This document shows, in pieces, positions 1 through 10,545 of a stretch of DNA of 61,434 bases (position 1 is its first letter; each line of letters begins with the position of its first letter). The notes below the pieces were generated by a model. It saw nothing but the letters and a program-made list of their open reading frames with translations, was not told where the DNA came from and did no database searches. Made by a program: the position numbers and the translations under genes. Source of the DNA: Prorocentrum cordatum (taxonomy: Eukaryota > Sar > Dinophyceae > Prorocentrales > Prorocentraceae); the NCBI GenBank assembly GCA_963575745.1, contig CAUYUJ010018563.1, positions 1 through 61,434 of the forward strand. The letters are read 5' to 3'.

Positions 1-236
1 GGAGGCGTTGGCGGAGGCGTTGGCGGAGGCGGAGGCGGAGGAGGAGGAGGCGGAGGCGGAGGAGGAGGAGGGAGGCGGAGGCGGAGGAGGAAGAAGAGGA
101 GGAGGAGGAGGAGGAGGAGGAGGAGGAGGAGGCGGAGGAGGAGGAGGAGGAGGAGGAGGAGGAGGAGCAGGAGCAGGAGGAGGAGGAGGAGGGAAGGAGG
201 AGAACAAGGAGAAGGAGGAGGAGGAGGAGGAGGAAA
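1..236. repeat. GGA/GGC triplet repeat
   Basis: Nearly pure purine tract of GGA with interspersed GGC. On the + strand it reads as Glu/Ala in one frame and Gly or Arg in the others. It runs into about 120 nt of ordinary sequence that stays open on the + strand, so it could be the acidic tail of an exon cut by the window edge. That is inference only; no domain is visible. Confidence 0.85.
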
Positions 237-657
237 AGCTGCCCTGCGAGGCCGTGGCCGAGCAGAGGCTGAGGTCCGGCGACGAGCCGGCTGGGTGCAT
301 GGCCAGGCGGGACCGGGAGTTGCCCAGCCTTCTCTTCGCCGTGGAAGACATTGCGACGGGTGGGAGTCTGCCGTATTTTTGCCTCCCTCGCCCGGCCTTG
401 GGATCGTCAATAATGGGTCGGGACAAATCATCTAGGCTTCTTAGATGGGGTCCGAGTAGATGGGGTCGGAGGATCGCCGATGCAACGCCGCGGAGGCCAT
501 TTCTTTATTGCTTGGGGCATGACGGGCGTCATGGCCCCCGCTCCCCCCCCCCTATGACGTAACGCTCCCCCCCCCCGTGCGCTCCGGGCACTGCCGCCGT
601 GCGCATTGGGATCCGCGTAGGTGTCCGCGTAGGAATCCGCGTAGGTGTCTGGTCCGC

Positions 658-659
658 AG

Positions 660-697
<38 letters not shown>

Positions 698-780
698 TTC
701 TCCGTCGTCGTCGTCGTCGTCGTCGTCGCTCGTCGCTCGTCGCTCGTCGCTCGTGGTTCGTTGCTCGTCGCTCATCGTCG
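658..780. repeat. GTC triplet repeat with CGTCGCT variant block
   Basis: Runs of GTC, then CTCGTCG-type units. The minus strand reads poly-Asp in one frame. Part of the variant block, followed by GTGCGCNCGGNCGCGGCTG, recurs directly at about 1366-1425 inside the same fold-back element. Confidence 0.85.
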
Positions 781-943
781 TCGTGCGCACGGACGCGGCT
801 GGAGCCTGTTTGTAAGTCTGGGCCGATGACGGCAATCATCTGGGGGGGAGGGGGTCGATGACGTCACGTTTCGCGCCGGCGGCGCTTGGGAATGGTTAGG
901 AATGACGGAGGACGGGTAGCACGAACATGTAGGTGGTGATATG

Positions 944-1232
944 CACCACAACGCCTGTGTACATCACAGTGCCCGTGTGCACCACAGCGCCTGTGTACAC
1001 CACACCGCCGATGTACACCACAGCAGCCGCGTGCAACACAACGTCAGTTTGTGCCACCGTGCCTGCGGGCACAGCAGCTCCTGTGTACACCACAGCGCCT
1101 CCGTACACCACAGCAGCCGTGCGCAACACAGCACCAGTGTACACCACAATGCCTGCGTGCATTGCAGTGCCTGTGTACGCCACGGCGCCTGTGTGCACCA
1201 CATCAGCCGTGTGCAACACAGCACCATTGTTG
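944..1232. repeat. 18 bp minisatellite (CACCACAGCGCCTGTGTA type)
   Basis: About 15 degenerate units of 18 bp, for example GTGTACACCACAGCGCCT. Because 18 is divisible by 3, several frames on both strands stay open and encode six-residue repeats such as VHHSAC. The open frames are a by-product of the period. Some units are slightly longer (about 21 bp). Confidence 0.8.
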
Positions 1233-1537
1233 TGTATAGAATTTCAGAAGGAATCCTTGTGACAAAATGGAGCGCGTGTGGATGTGGTGCATGCGGGCGG
1301 CGTGGTGCACGCGAGCGTTGTGGTGCACACAGGCGCAATGGGCAGATCGCCACTTACATGCTGCTCGCGTCGTCGTCGTCGTCGCTCGTCGCTCGTCGCG
1401 TCGTGCGCGCGGGCGCGGCTGTGGTGCCGGAACCACACGGCGGGGGGGGGGGGGGCGTCACGTCATACCCCCCCCGCCCCCCCCCCCTCCCCCATGACGC
1501 CCGTCATCGCCGAACATAAAGAAACGCCTTCGAGGCG

Positions 1538-1705
1538 GCTCGATGTTGAACCCGATTTGCTTCACGTCGACGTCGCCGATACATCGCTGACGTCGACGAT
1601 GCATCGCCGGAGCATCGCCGGTGCATCGCCGATATGTCGCCGATGTATCGGCGATGCGGCGCGATCCTCCGACCCCATGTACTCCGACCCCTCTTAGGAG
1701 GTCTC
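1538..1705. repeat. CGATGCATCGG-rich right arm of the fold-back family
   Basis: Dense CATCGCCGATG palindromes followed by GCGGCGCGATCCTCCGACCC and a TCTTAGGAGGTCTCT end. It matches the right arms at about 26305-26362 and 29690-29745. Confidence 0.65.
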
Positions 1706-2296
1706 TAAACCAGTCCCTGGAAAGGATCTAGACCTCTTGGGTTCCGCGCCTGTGAAGTATCACGACGTCAGAGAGGTCCAGGTGTGTGCGTGCGGCGAAG
1801 TGGTCCACTCCTCCTTCCCCCCCGCCCTTCTTCCCGTTTCCCCCCTCCTGCTCTCCGGACTGTTTCTTGCTCCTTCCTTATTCTTCCCGTCTTCGCTCGT
1901 CTTCTTTCCTGCCTCTGTTCTGGGGACCAGCTATGCACGGTAGCAGATTCCAAACGCAACGCGTAGGGACCAGCTGTGTACGATTGCAAATTTCAAAAGC
2001 AACGCGGAGGGACCAGCCACGCACAGACTCATGCATGTCTGCTAGCCTAGTCGTCACAATCAATACGCTGCACTCCCGCAGCGGCCCCTGTCCCTGTGCA
2101 GCCCGCTATGCCGCTCGAGCCCCAGGCCGCGCCAGCGCTTCGCGATCTTACGAGAGGCTCTTGCCTCCCGTGCAGAGGGGTCTACCGATTGGTATAGTAC
2201 CGTCGTTCTTGCCACAACGAGATTGCAGGCCACTGCTATCGCTGTTTGTGTTCATCCCCGATGCTGACTTATAAAACCCTCTTCTTCGGGCGAAGA

Positions 2297-2440
2297 GAAC
2301 TATGCACATGCACGGATCCTCGCCAGGCTCACCCTTGGCCCAGGATCGGTGCATATTCCTTCCTGGCCAAGGCAGAGGGCGTATGCACCGATCCTAGGCT
2401 CAGGATGGCCCTGGCCAGGATCGGTGTAAGTGCATAGTTC
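2297..2440. repeat. 145 bp near-palindromic hairpin element
   Basis: The left end GAACTATGCACATGCACGGA and the reverse complement of the right end (GAACTATGCACTTACACCGA) match closely, and the pairing continues through CCAGGATCGGTGCATA to a short loop. Both strands therefore encode similar peptides rich in CTDP and ARIG. There is no ORF of its own. It looks like a small inverted-repeat transposon or a large cruciform. I could not assign a target-site duplication. Confidence 0.6.
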
Positions 2441-2452
2441 TGGAGACCTCTC

Positions 2453-2500
2453 TTCCTTCCCCCCTCCCTCGCTCCCTCCCTCCCTCCCTCCTTTTTCCTT
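2453..2500. repeat. TCCC/CTCC pyrimidine tract
   Basis: Short pyrimidine-only stretch (CTTCCCCCCTCCCTCGCTCC type) next to the hairpin element. It has no gene-like content. Confidence 0.6.
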
Positions 2501-2798
2501 GCGCAGGCTGGAGGGCGCGCTGGTGCGCCCGTAGCGTCTGTGGCCCGCGGTGCCCCGCGGGGAAACACGGGATGCACAATGCTGAAGCAAACCACGAGAA
2601 CAAAAGAGGGACGAGATCGAGACACATGAACATCATGGTGCAACATGATGACGGGCTGGGCGTCGGACGAGATTGCAGGATACGGGGCCCGCGTCGGGGA
2701 GGCGCTCGGCTGCCACCTCCGCCGCCCAAGCGGGCTCCCCTCAATGTGTCCACGCTGCCAAGGGAGCTCGCAGAGCAAGAACCACAGGGGGGGCGGGT

Positions 2799-3010
2799 GG
2801 AGGAGGAGGAGGAGGAGGAGGAGGAGGAGGAGGAGGAGGAGGATAAGCAGGAGGAGGAGGAGGCGGAGGCGGAGGTGGAGGCGGAGGAGGAGGCGGAGGC
2901 GGAGGCGGAGGCGGAGGCGGAGGCGGAGGGAGGAGGAGGAGGAGGAGGAGGAGGAGGAGGAGGAGGAGGAGGAGTAGGAGGAGGAGGCGGAGGAGGAGGA
3001 GGATGTGGAG
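2799..3010. repeat. GGA/GGC triplet repeat
   Basis: (GGA)n, then (GGAGGC)n, then (GGA)n. Read on + it is Glu/Ala. It sits inside an open frame that begins near 2572, but no conserved domain flanks it. Confidence 0.85.
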
Positions 3011-3212
3011 GAGGGCCACAAGGCTGTGGGCTAGCTGGCAACGCACCGCGCAAGCTGGGAGCGGATGGGAATGATATAGGCGCGAAGGCACCTCCACCGC
3101 CCGAGCTCCTCCTCTGCCCCCCCCCCCCCGAGATCCCCGATCAGAGCGAACCCACCTGCAAGAAGGACAACTAGAACGCGAGGGCGACTTGACAGGTCCT
3201 GCGCACCGCTGA

Positions 3213-3491
3213 GTGGATTTCTTACGGCTCATACCGATTGATACCGTATGGGCCCTTGATGCTATCCCAGGTGTCCACTACGGATCGCACGGCTCAACCG
3301 AGCCGCACGTCACCACCCTCGGTACAGTCAACCAGTCTAGGAAGCACAACGGACAGAGAGGCAGCGGAAGCAGAAGGGCAGTAGTAGGGAAACCAAGCAG
3401 TACAACAAGAAAGGCTTTGCTCAAGAAAAACCCTGAATTGAGTTCGCGAAATAATCCGTGCCACAAGGGCAAGTCTAGCAAACAGGGATAG
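3213..3491 (+). CDS. Unrecognised small ORF (92 codons)
   Basis: One of few stretches in the first 6 kb with balanced composition. The predicted peptide is rich in Ser, Lys, Arg and Gly in its second half and has no Cys-His motif, signal peptide or membrane segment that I can see. The first codon is not an ATG, so if genuine it would be an internal exon or a fragment. The opposite strand is also open across 3278-3625. I do not recognise the product, and it may be chance. Confidence 0.15.
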   Translation: MDFLRLIPIDTVWALDAIPGVHYGSHGSTEPHVTTLGTVNQSRKHNGQRGSGSRRAVVGKPSSTTRKALLKKNPELSSRNNPCHKGKSSKQG

Positions 3492-3639
3492 TTATTGAAC
3501 CCTCCGATGTACCGCTCTAATAGTAGTCCTGCCAGCCGTAGGTGACGTGACGTAAGTGCACAACTCCAGGGACGCACTTGGAGCGATGCAGCGGAGGAGG
3601 ATCGCTGGTCAGCCAGTCTATGCAATTTGGGGGGAGGGG

Positions 3640-4816
3640 ACCATGCGTAGGCTGATGATGATTATGGTGATGATGATGCTGTTGCTACTGCTGCTGCTGA
3701 TGATACTGACGATGCTGAAGTTGTTGTTGGCGATGGTCACAACGATGATGTTGTTGCCGATGGTGATGCTGATTATAATACTGGTCATGCGATTGATGGT
3801 ACTGATGCTATGATGCTGATGCTGATGATGGTGCTGCTGATGATGGTGCTGCTGATGATGCTGCTGCTGATGATGATGCTGCTGATGCTGATTATGGCGT
3901 TGCTGTCAATGGCGATGACGACGATACTGATGATGATGCTGATGATGACGATGCTGATGCTGCTGGCGATGACGCCGATGCTGCTGATGATGCTGATGAT
4001 GCTGTTGACGATGCTGCTGATGATGGTGATGATAATGGTGATGCTGATGCTGCTGATGATGAGAATGTTGATGGTGCTGAGGCTGATGATACTGCTGCTG
4101 CTGATGATGCTGATGGTTGATGATGGTGATGATGAGGATGCTGATGATGATGATGACGCTGATGATTAGATGCTGATTATGATTCTGCTGATGGTGATGA
4201 TGACGCTGATGATGATGACGATGCTGAAGATGATGCTAATACTGTTCATGATGATGGTGATGCTGATGCTTATGATGCTGCTGCTGATGCTGATGACGAT
4301 GATGAGGATGCTGCTGCCGATGATGGTGATGCTGATGATGATGCTGCTGCTGATGATGGTGATGATGGTGCTGATGATGGTGATGCTGATGGTGCTGCTG
4401 CTGATTGTGATGACGATGTTTCTGATGATGATCAGAGATGATGGTGATGTTGATGATGCTGCTGATGACGATGATAATGACTATGCTGCTGACGATGATG
4501 GTGATGATGCTGATGCTGATGATGATGATTCTGATGATGATGCTGATGCTGATGCTGATGATGCTGCTGCTGCTGCGGATGCTGATGCTGATAATGATGG
4601 TGCTGATGCTGATGCTGCTGCTGCTGATGATGATTCTGCTGATGATGGCGATTTTGATGATGATGATGATGATGATGCTGATGGTGGTGATGATGCTGAC
4701 GATGAAGATGATTATGATGGAGAAGATGCTGATGATGAGGATGATGAGGATGATGAGGATGATAATGCTGATGCTGCTGCTGCTGATGATGACGATGATG
4801 ACGATGATGATGATGC

Positions 4817-4860
<44 letters not shown>

Positions 4861-4920
4861 CTGATTATGATGATGCTGATGATGATTGCGCTGATGCTGA
4901 TGCTGATGCTGCTGCTGCTG
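3640..4920. repeat. 1.3 kb GAT/GCT/GAC triplet mosaic
   Basis: Long degenerate trinucleotide tract built from GAT, GCT, GGT and GAC in one register. All three + frames and two minus frames are open over most of it (Asp/Ala; Met/Leu; His/Gln; Ile/Ser). It begins next to GTTGCT/ATGATG sequence and passes directly into a GGA tract at about 4920. Codon-like phase is kept for more than a kilobase, which is expected from triplet slippage and is not evidence for a protein. Confidence 0.9.
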
Positions 4921-5003
4921 AGGAGGAGGAGCAGGAGGAGGAGGAGGAGGAGGACGCGGAGGAGGACGAGGAGGACGAGGAGGAGGAGGAAGAAGACGAG
5001 GAG
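4920..5003. repeat. GGA/GAC purine-rich repeat
   Basis: Glu/Asp-coding continuation of the GAT tract, ending at GATTATGATCATGGACACCC. Confidence 0.8.
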
Positions 5004-5039
5004 GATTATGATCATGGACACCCAAAGTATCCACCAGTC

Positions 5040-5775
5040 TGCAACTCGCCAATCGAAACCGCGAACACGAACTGCGGCGCCTGATCCGAGTCCTCAGCTG
5101 TGTGTAACATGGGTTGCAGCCGACTGCCAGCACGCCGGACTCTGAGAGCGCGCCTCGTCGGCCTGAGGCGTTTGCACAGCGGCCAGGCGCCAGAAGCCAT
5201 CCGACGGGAACACGGCAGCGCCACGGCCACCCAGCGCGCACTAATCAGCAGCCACTCCTGCGGCAGGGGTCGCGGCGTCTTCCGCCGTCTCCTGCGCCGG
5301 TGCCCGCGGCTGCGTGGGCGTGCGCGGCGTGCTCCTGGCCGTTCCCTGGTGGCCAGGGCGCACCGCAGACCTCGCAGGCGACCCGGCGGCCCGCAGCCGC
5401 TACCCTGGCGCGAGGCCGCGGGCTCGAGTGGAGCGCGCGCTGCGGGAGCAGGCGCAACCCGCCGCGGCGTTCGGGGGCAGCGTGGGCAGCGTCCCCGCAA
5501 AAAGTCAGCTGCAACAGTTCGCACCCAGCCCAGGGGGCGGGGCGCGTTGCGAGGGGGAGAGGCCGCACGCCGGGCGGTGCAAGAGTGTCGAGGGCGCGGC
5601 AGGCGAGCGAGGCGGAGCTTTTGCCCCAGCCCGGAGAGCGGCGCAGCGCTCGCGAACCACAGGCACCCACCCTCTGGTGCTTCGGGCGGAGGGGCATTCA
5701 CCCGCTGGCCTGTGCTCCCTACTCCCCTCCCCTCCCCTCCCCCCGGCCCCCTCCTCCTGCGTCCATATCCCGTCC
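5040..5775. other. GC-rich non-repetitive stretch, no recognised gene
   Basis: Several overlapping frames on both strands are open because of high GC and Arg/Pro/Ala-rich reading. I see no domain. The end (about 5725-5760) is a C-rich pyrimidine tract that could be the polypyrimidine tract of an intron before the exon-like segment at 5779. Confidence 0.4.
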
Positions 5776-5778
5776 CCG

Positions 5779-6123
5779 AGCAGGGAGAAGAAGGACGAGC
5801 ATTGCTACGGCAGCAGCGTGCTCAGCTGGGCGCTGTGCTCCCGGGAGTCGCAGTACTGCAAGTGCTACTTCGGCGAGACCGAGGGTTGCCAGCTCACCAA
5901 GCTCGCAGACGAGGACTACACGGAGGAAGAGGATGAGGAGGAGAAGGAAGAAGAGGAGGCTGAGGAGGAGGTGGAGGAGGCGGAGGAGGAGGAGGAGGAG
6001 GCGGCAGCGGCGGCGGATGCGGAGGCGGCAGAGGCGGAGGAGGAGGAGGAGGAGGAGGAGGTGGAGGAGGAGGAGGAGGAGGCGGAGGAGGCGGAGGAGG
6101 AGGAGCATGAGGAGGAGGCGTAG
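5779..6123 (+). CDS. Cysteine-rich exon-like segment with acidic tail
   Basis: In one + frame the sequence after a pyrimidine tract reads SREKKDEHCYGSSVLSWALC, followed within about 20 residues by CKC and a further Cys, then KLADEDY. It has GC-ending codons typical of a coding exon. It then passes in frame into about 65 residues of Glu/Ala encoded by the GGA repeat, with a stop at about 6121. Five cysteines in about 45 residues suggest a small disulfide or metal-binding segment. I do not recognise the family. It has no start of its own and is probably an internal or last exon. Alternative: a chance open frame in GC-rich DNA. Confidence 0.35.
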   Translation, partial: SREKKDEHCYGSSVLSWALCSRESQYCKCYFGETEGCQLTKLADEDYTEEEDEEEKEEEEAEEEVEEAEEEEEEAAAAADAEAAEAEEEEEEEEVEEEEEEAEEAEEEEHEEEA

Positions 6124-6500
6124 GAGGAAGAGGACGAGGAGGAGGAGGAGGAGGAGAAGGGGGGGCGGAGGCGGAGGAGGAGGGGATGGGAGGAGGAGGA
6201 GGAGGAGGAGGAGGATGAGGAGGAGGAGGAGGAGGAGGGGGAGGCGAAGGATGCGGAGGAGGAGGAAGCGGAGGAGGAGGAGGCGGACGAGGAGGAGGAG
6301 GATGAGAAGGAGGAGGGAGGAGGGAGGAGGAAGGAGGAAGGAAGTAGGAGGGAGGAGAAGGAGGAGGAGGGTGGAGGGAGGAAGGAAGAAGGATGAAGGA
6401 GGGAGGAGGAAGGATAAGGGAGGAAGGAGGAAGGAGGAAGGAGGAAGGAGGAAAGAGGAAGGAGGAAGTAGGAAGGAGGAGGGGGGAAGGAGGAAGGAGG
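5923..6500. repeat. GGA/GAAGGAGG purine tract
   Basis: GGA and GGC triplets degrade into AGGAAGGAGG-type units of about 7-10 bp towards 6500. The tract directly abuts the LINE RNase H remnant and has replaced whatever lay upstream of it. Confidence 0.9.
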
Positions 6501-6505
6501 GCTGA

Positions 6506-7150
6506 TTGAACCCTTCCTCGCGAAGAGAAGCGGCGTTCGTCACTACATACAGCGATGGATCATGTATTGATGGTTCTATCCCTTCAGTTGATAGAGCGGG
6601 CTGGTCGGCTGTCGAGCGTTCTGAATCTGGGGAGCTAGTCAGAGGCATCAGGGGGCCAGTCCCAGATGAGGCGCCACAGAGTGCCTCAGTTGCGGATCAC
6701 ATGGCCGCGTGCATGTTCCGAAAGCACCTGGGGCCCACGGAGCCCTCGGACTTAGGACCCGAGCCCCCGCTTGTTTGTGCCGATTTCAAAATTGTTTTAC
6801 ATGTTGACTGTCAAACAGTAGTCTGGGGAGCGGCCAATCACCTTGTCGCGAAACGCCACTCGTCGCCTCACGCTGTTTTCTGGAGAATTTCTGGCCGGCC
6901 GGCTTTTGAGTGTGTGAAGGTGAAGGCCCACCCAGACGAGGATCAGACCAGGTTTGATCTGGAGCTGTGCCACATTCGAGGCAGCCAGCTTGCAGACCAT
7001 GCAACCAAACAGGCAGCCATGGCGAACGACATGTGCCAAGCATACCTCAAGGCGTTCCAGCAGGCCGTGAAACTATACCTATACGACCACCCCTCGGGTG
7101 ATAAGGAGGTTCTGGGGGGGGAGGGGGGGGGGAACCAACGTCTGACCTAA
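6506..7150 (+). pseudogene. RNase H domain of a LINE-type retrotransposon (truncated)
   Basis: An open frame of about 214 codons carries an RNase H fold as found at the end of many LINE reverse transcriptase ORFs. The domain starts at TTYSDGS (first catalytic Asp). It continues with an ADHMAACM stretch where the family usually has Glu, then HVDCQTVV (third acidic position). It ends with KVKAHPD and GSQLADHATKQAA (late His and final Asp). Position two therefore reads Asp instead of Glu, a possible lesion. No reverse transcriptase precedes it: a purine repeat ends just upstream, and the frame has no ATG before the domain. After the domain the frame enters a G-run and stops. A probable C-terminal part lies beyond a minisatellite at 8199-8611. 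Confidence 0.75.
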
Positions 7151-7780
7151 TCGATCTCACTCCCGATCTCACTCGACGGGACACCACGGGACACCACGGG
7201 ACACCACGGGACATTTGACGATCTCACTATCGATCTCACTATCGATCTCACTCAACAGGACACCACTGGACACCACGGGCCACCACGGGACACCACGGGA
7301 CACCAAGGGACACCATGGGACACCTCTCGATCTCATTATCGGTCTCACTATCGATTTCACGATCGATCTCACTCGGCGGGACACCATAGGACACCACGGG
7401 ACACCTCGGGGCACCACGTCGATGTCACTATCGATTTCACGATCGATTTCACTATCGATCTCATTCAACGGGACACCCTGGGACATCTCGGGACACCGCG
7501 AGACCACGAGATTCACGATCGATCTCACTATCGATCTCATGATCGATCTCACTATCGATCTCATTATCGATCTCACGCAGCGGGACACCGCGAGACACCA
7601 TGGGACACCTCGGGGCACCACGTCGATCTCACTATCGATCTCAGTATCGATCTCATTCAACGGGACACCACGGGACACCACGGGACACCTCGGGCCAGCA
7701 CGTCGATCTCAGTATCGATTTCACGATCGATCTCACTCAACGGGGCACCACGGGACACCACGGGACACCACGGGATACCG
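7150..7780. repeat. Two interleaved minisatellites: GGGACACCAC and CGATCTCACTAT
   Basis: Blocks of a 10 bp unit (GGGACACCAC) alternate with blocks of a 12 bp unit (TCGATCTCACTA and variants with TTTCAC). The pattern repeats about five times, giving a higher-order period of roughly 110-140 bp. Open frames in the region follow from this. Confidence 0.85.
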
Positions 7781-7965
7781 GCGGGACACCGCGCGGCACC
7801 GGCCGCCAGAGGAGAAACATTTGGTCCAGCCGCGGCCCAGCCACAGGAGGATTTCGGGACACCAGCGAGACACCGGCGGGACACCGCGCGGCACCGGCCC
7901 CCAGAGGAGTTACATTTGGTCCGGCCGCGGCCCGGCCACATGAGGATTTCCTCTCGCCCGCCCAC
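7778..7965. repeat. 94 bp tandem duplication
   Basis: Two copies beginning ACCGGCGGGACACCGCGCGG at 7778 and 7872. Each continues through CCAGAGGAG, ACATTTGGTCC and GGATTTC. The unit's first part resembles the GGGACACC minisatellite, so the array probably grew out of it. Confidence 0.75.
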
Positions 7966-8198
7966 GCGCGCGGCACGCGCGACACGAACCCGAAACCGAA
8001 ATCGATTTCTCGGCACGGGGGGTGTCTTTTTCACGTCGGACTCATCCCCCAACCTCCGATAAAGATGTTGCGCGGAATATGTGTCAAATTTTTGCTTTGT
8101 GCCCCTCCTCCAGGAGCTGTATGGGGGCCTGCCGCGAATTTGCTCGTGTTGCTGCTTTCCCGACACCACGTCGCCCTCATTGTCCTGTATGGGATTGT

Positions 8199-8611
8199 GT
8201 GCCAGAGGCTGAAAATGCCAACAGTGCCACCGTCGAGGAGCGAAACAGCTTGAAAATTCTCGGCGTTTCTCTTTCCTTCCTTCATTCACCGAGGCTGTCA
8301 GGCGTGCCTCGGATCCTACATGCCCACATTCTCTTTGGGTCGCCTTGAATGAGGGGGCAGGAATTTCTGTGATTTTCTGTATGAGGTGTGGGCATTTGGC
8401 GTCGGCGAGGGCGAAGCAGTTCATGCGCCACCGCCACCCATCCACCTCCCTCAAGGACTTCTGCAACACTAAAAGGGGCATTCTCACAGGGGCCACAGGA
8501 CAGAAGCTCTCCACCCTCTGGCCCTTTGGCAGAGTTTTGGAGCCGCCTTCGGTTGTTACCCCACCCCCGTCTCGGTTGCTCCTGGCTTTGGAGGATGCCG
8601 GGCGCCCTTGA
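8199..8611 (+). pseudogene. Probable LINE C-terminal finger segment
   Basis: Two adjacent + frames. The first (about 8199-8345) reads a segment ending LHAHILFGSP. The second (8345-8611) reads GAGISVIFCMRCGHLAS and then a basic region with a further Cys. The CxxCG followed by a Thr/Ser/Ala- and Arg-rich stretch, located downstream of an RNase H domain, fits the C-terminal cysteine-containing tail of dinoflagellate LINE ORFs. The frame change and the 600 bp minisatellite between it and the RNase H domain show decay. Alternative: unrelated sequence. Confidence 0.35.
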
Positions 8612-8649
8612 TCGGTGAGGTTTCTGTTTTTGTTCAGGTAGGGCCGCAA

Positions 8650-9600
8650 GTCGACCTGGACCTTGAGCGTTTGAGGTTTGATTTCCCGAGGCTACAGGAC
8701 GGGCGAGGGCTCCGCATCCTCCTGCATTTTTTTTGCTTGGTCCTAGGAGTCCTGAGTTCGCCGCTGAGCACAGGGAGGCCGATTGATTCCAAGAAGGCAA
8801 GCTCTTTTGTGCAACGCAGGGCGACCAGCCATCTCTTCTGGAAGCCCCGTGCCCTTATGCGGGTACCCACCATCAGGCAACCGCGTGCCTCCTGGCAGCC
8901 GCGTGCCTTTATGCTCCTACGCGTCGTGGCGTTGCGGTCCCAGGGGTTTTCGGGACATGCCGGAAGCGGTACGCGCGCTTTTGCGCTCGTGTGCGCGCCA
9001 CAGTTGCGATGCAATCGATGTTGGTCCACACGAGTTAGCGTGTGCCGTCGCGGCCCCTCCACAGGAGCCTGGTCGGCGCGAGTCCTCCTCCTCCCCCCTC
9101 TCCTCCTTATCATCTCCGTCCTCCTGTTTGTATCTCCCTTGTCCTCTTTTCCTCCTTTTTCTCTTCCGCCTCCTCCTAAGCCTGCTTCCAGCGCCCATGG
9201 GATGAAACACCTGTTCTTGCAAAACTTGCGAGGGAGCACAACCTTGGCCTTATCGCTGTGCGCTCGCCGGGCACAGTTTACACCCTCCTCCAGGACCCAT
9301 GATGCCACTCCATCGCATGCCGATTCTCAGTAGGAGGGACCGGGGCGCGACGCTGACGAGGTCCCGGAGATTGACTGGCATGCTTCTCGCGGCCAGTGGT
9401 GTCATCAAACGTGCCAGTGGTAGCAGTCATGACCCCGCCGACGCCGAGCATGGTGCTGACCACCTTGAAACGAGAAATCCACGTGCCGATCAGATGCTGA
9501 GGCAAGGTCTTCAGGCGGGTACCTTGGCACTTGCTTCCTTTGCAGGCCTGCCGCCTCATTTCCAAAAAAGTGGCAGCGCTCGATTCCATCGAAAAGTTCG
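8650..9600. other. Unassigned stretch with mixed composition
   Basis: Not visibly repetitive. Short frames on both strands look no better than chance. It includes a CTCCTCCTCC-rich portion at about 9085-9180. I see no domain, RNA gene or terminal repeat. Confidence 0.4.
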
Positions 9601-9647
9601 GCGTCTGACTTTGTGGAATTCGCTTTGCCCTTAACCGCTATCAAGGA

Positions 9648-9785
9648 GGAGGCGGAGGAGGAATTGGACGCGGAGGAGAAAAAGGATCAGGATAATGATG
9701 ATGATGAGGAGGGGGAGGAGGACGAAGAGGAGGCGGAGCAGGTGGAGGAGGAGGAGGAGGAGGAGGGGGAGGAACAGCAGAGACC
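9648..9785. repeat. GGA/GAT acidic triplet tract
   Basis: GGAGGCGGAG, then GATGATGATGAGG, then GGA. Reads as Glu/Asp on +. Confidence 0.8.
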
Positions 9786-9879
9786 GATGGACGGCGGTAT
9801 CATAACTATGATTTTGCATGAGGGGTAACACGCAAATCTAGGACGGATTAGGCGGCTAATCAAGACGAGGAGGAGGGTG

Positions 9880-10288
9880 ATCATGGTGACGATAGTGGTG
9901 ATGAGCATGAAGGGGATTACGATGTCACTGATGATGCTGATGATCATGACGATTACGATGACGATGACGGTTTACGATGACGATGACGATGTCGACGACT
10001 ATGACGATGACGAGGCGATAAAGGGATGGGGCGGGACGACGACGATTGATTATGATGACGGTGATGATGTTGATGATGATGATGATGATGATGTTGTTGC
10101 TGGTGATGATGATGATGCGGGTGATGATGCTGCTGATGCTGACTATGATTATGCTGACGACGATGTTGCTGCTGATGATGCTGACGGCGAAGGCAACGAT
10201 GATGATGATGATGCTGCTGATGATGCTGCTGATGATGCTGCTGATGATGCTGCTGCTGATGATGATGATGATGACAATGATGATGACA

Positions 10289-10348
<60 letters not shown>

Positions 10349-10349
10349 C

Positions 10350-10412
<63 letters not shown>

Positions 10413-10445
10413 CTGATGATGATGATGATGATGATGATGAGAGGA
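9880..10445. repeat. GAT triplet array
   Basis: Starts as mixed GAT/GAC/GGT and becomes nearly pure (GAT)n at about 10280-10440, with one phase break (ATGCATG) at 10346-10352 and one GCT interruption at about 10410. Same architecture as 3640-4920: degenerate GAT, pure GAT, then GGA. Confidence 0.9.
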
Positions 10446-10545
10446 AGTAGGATGCTGACGATGCTGATGATGAGGATGATGAGGAGCAGGAGGAGGTGGG
10501 GGGAGGGAAGAGGATGAGGAAGAGGAGGATGAAGAGAAGGAGGAG
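10445..10545. repeat. GAGGAT/GGA purine-rich transition
   Basis: Links the GAT array to an AAT/ACT-type tract. Confidence 0.7.

Larger units (their letters stand above)
429..1707. mobile_element. Fold-back element with nested inverted arms
   Basis: The left end (about 432-486, GATGGGGTCGGAG motifs) is the reverse complement of the right end (about 1640-1705). A second, inner pair lies at about 496-580 and 1440-1545; both carry TTTCTTTAT, then ATGACGGGCGTCATGG, then TATGACGT flanked by C or G runs. The right outer arm keeps about 140 bp of CGATGCATCGG-type sequence that the left lacks. The inside holds a GTC microsatellite and an 18 bp minisatellite. No transposase is visible, so it would be non-autonomous. 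The outer arms match elements at 26205-26362 and 29496-29745. Confidence 0.6.

Noticed and set aside
3810-5084. Long open frames over GAT arrays (poly Met/Leu, Asp/Ala, His/Gln)
   Set aside because: Every frame of a triplet repeat stays open; no flanking domain or start context supports a protein.
7600-8649. 330-codon minus-strand frame over the LINE 3' part
   Set aside because: Antisense to the finger segment and extends through the minisatellite; no motif.
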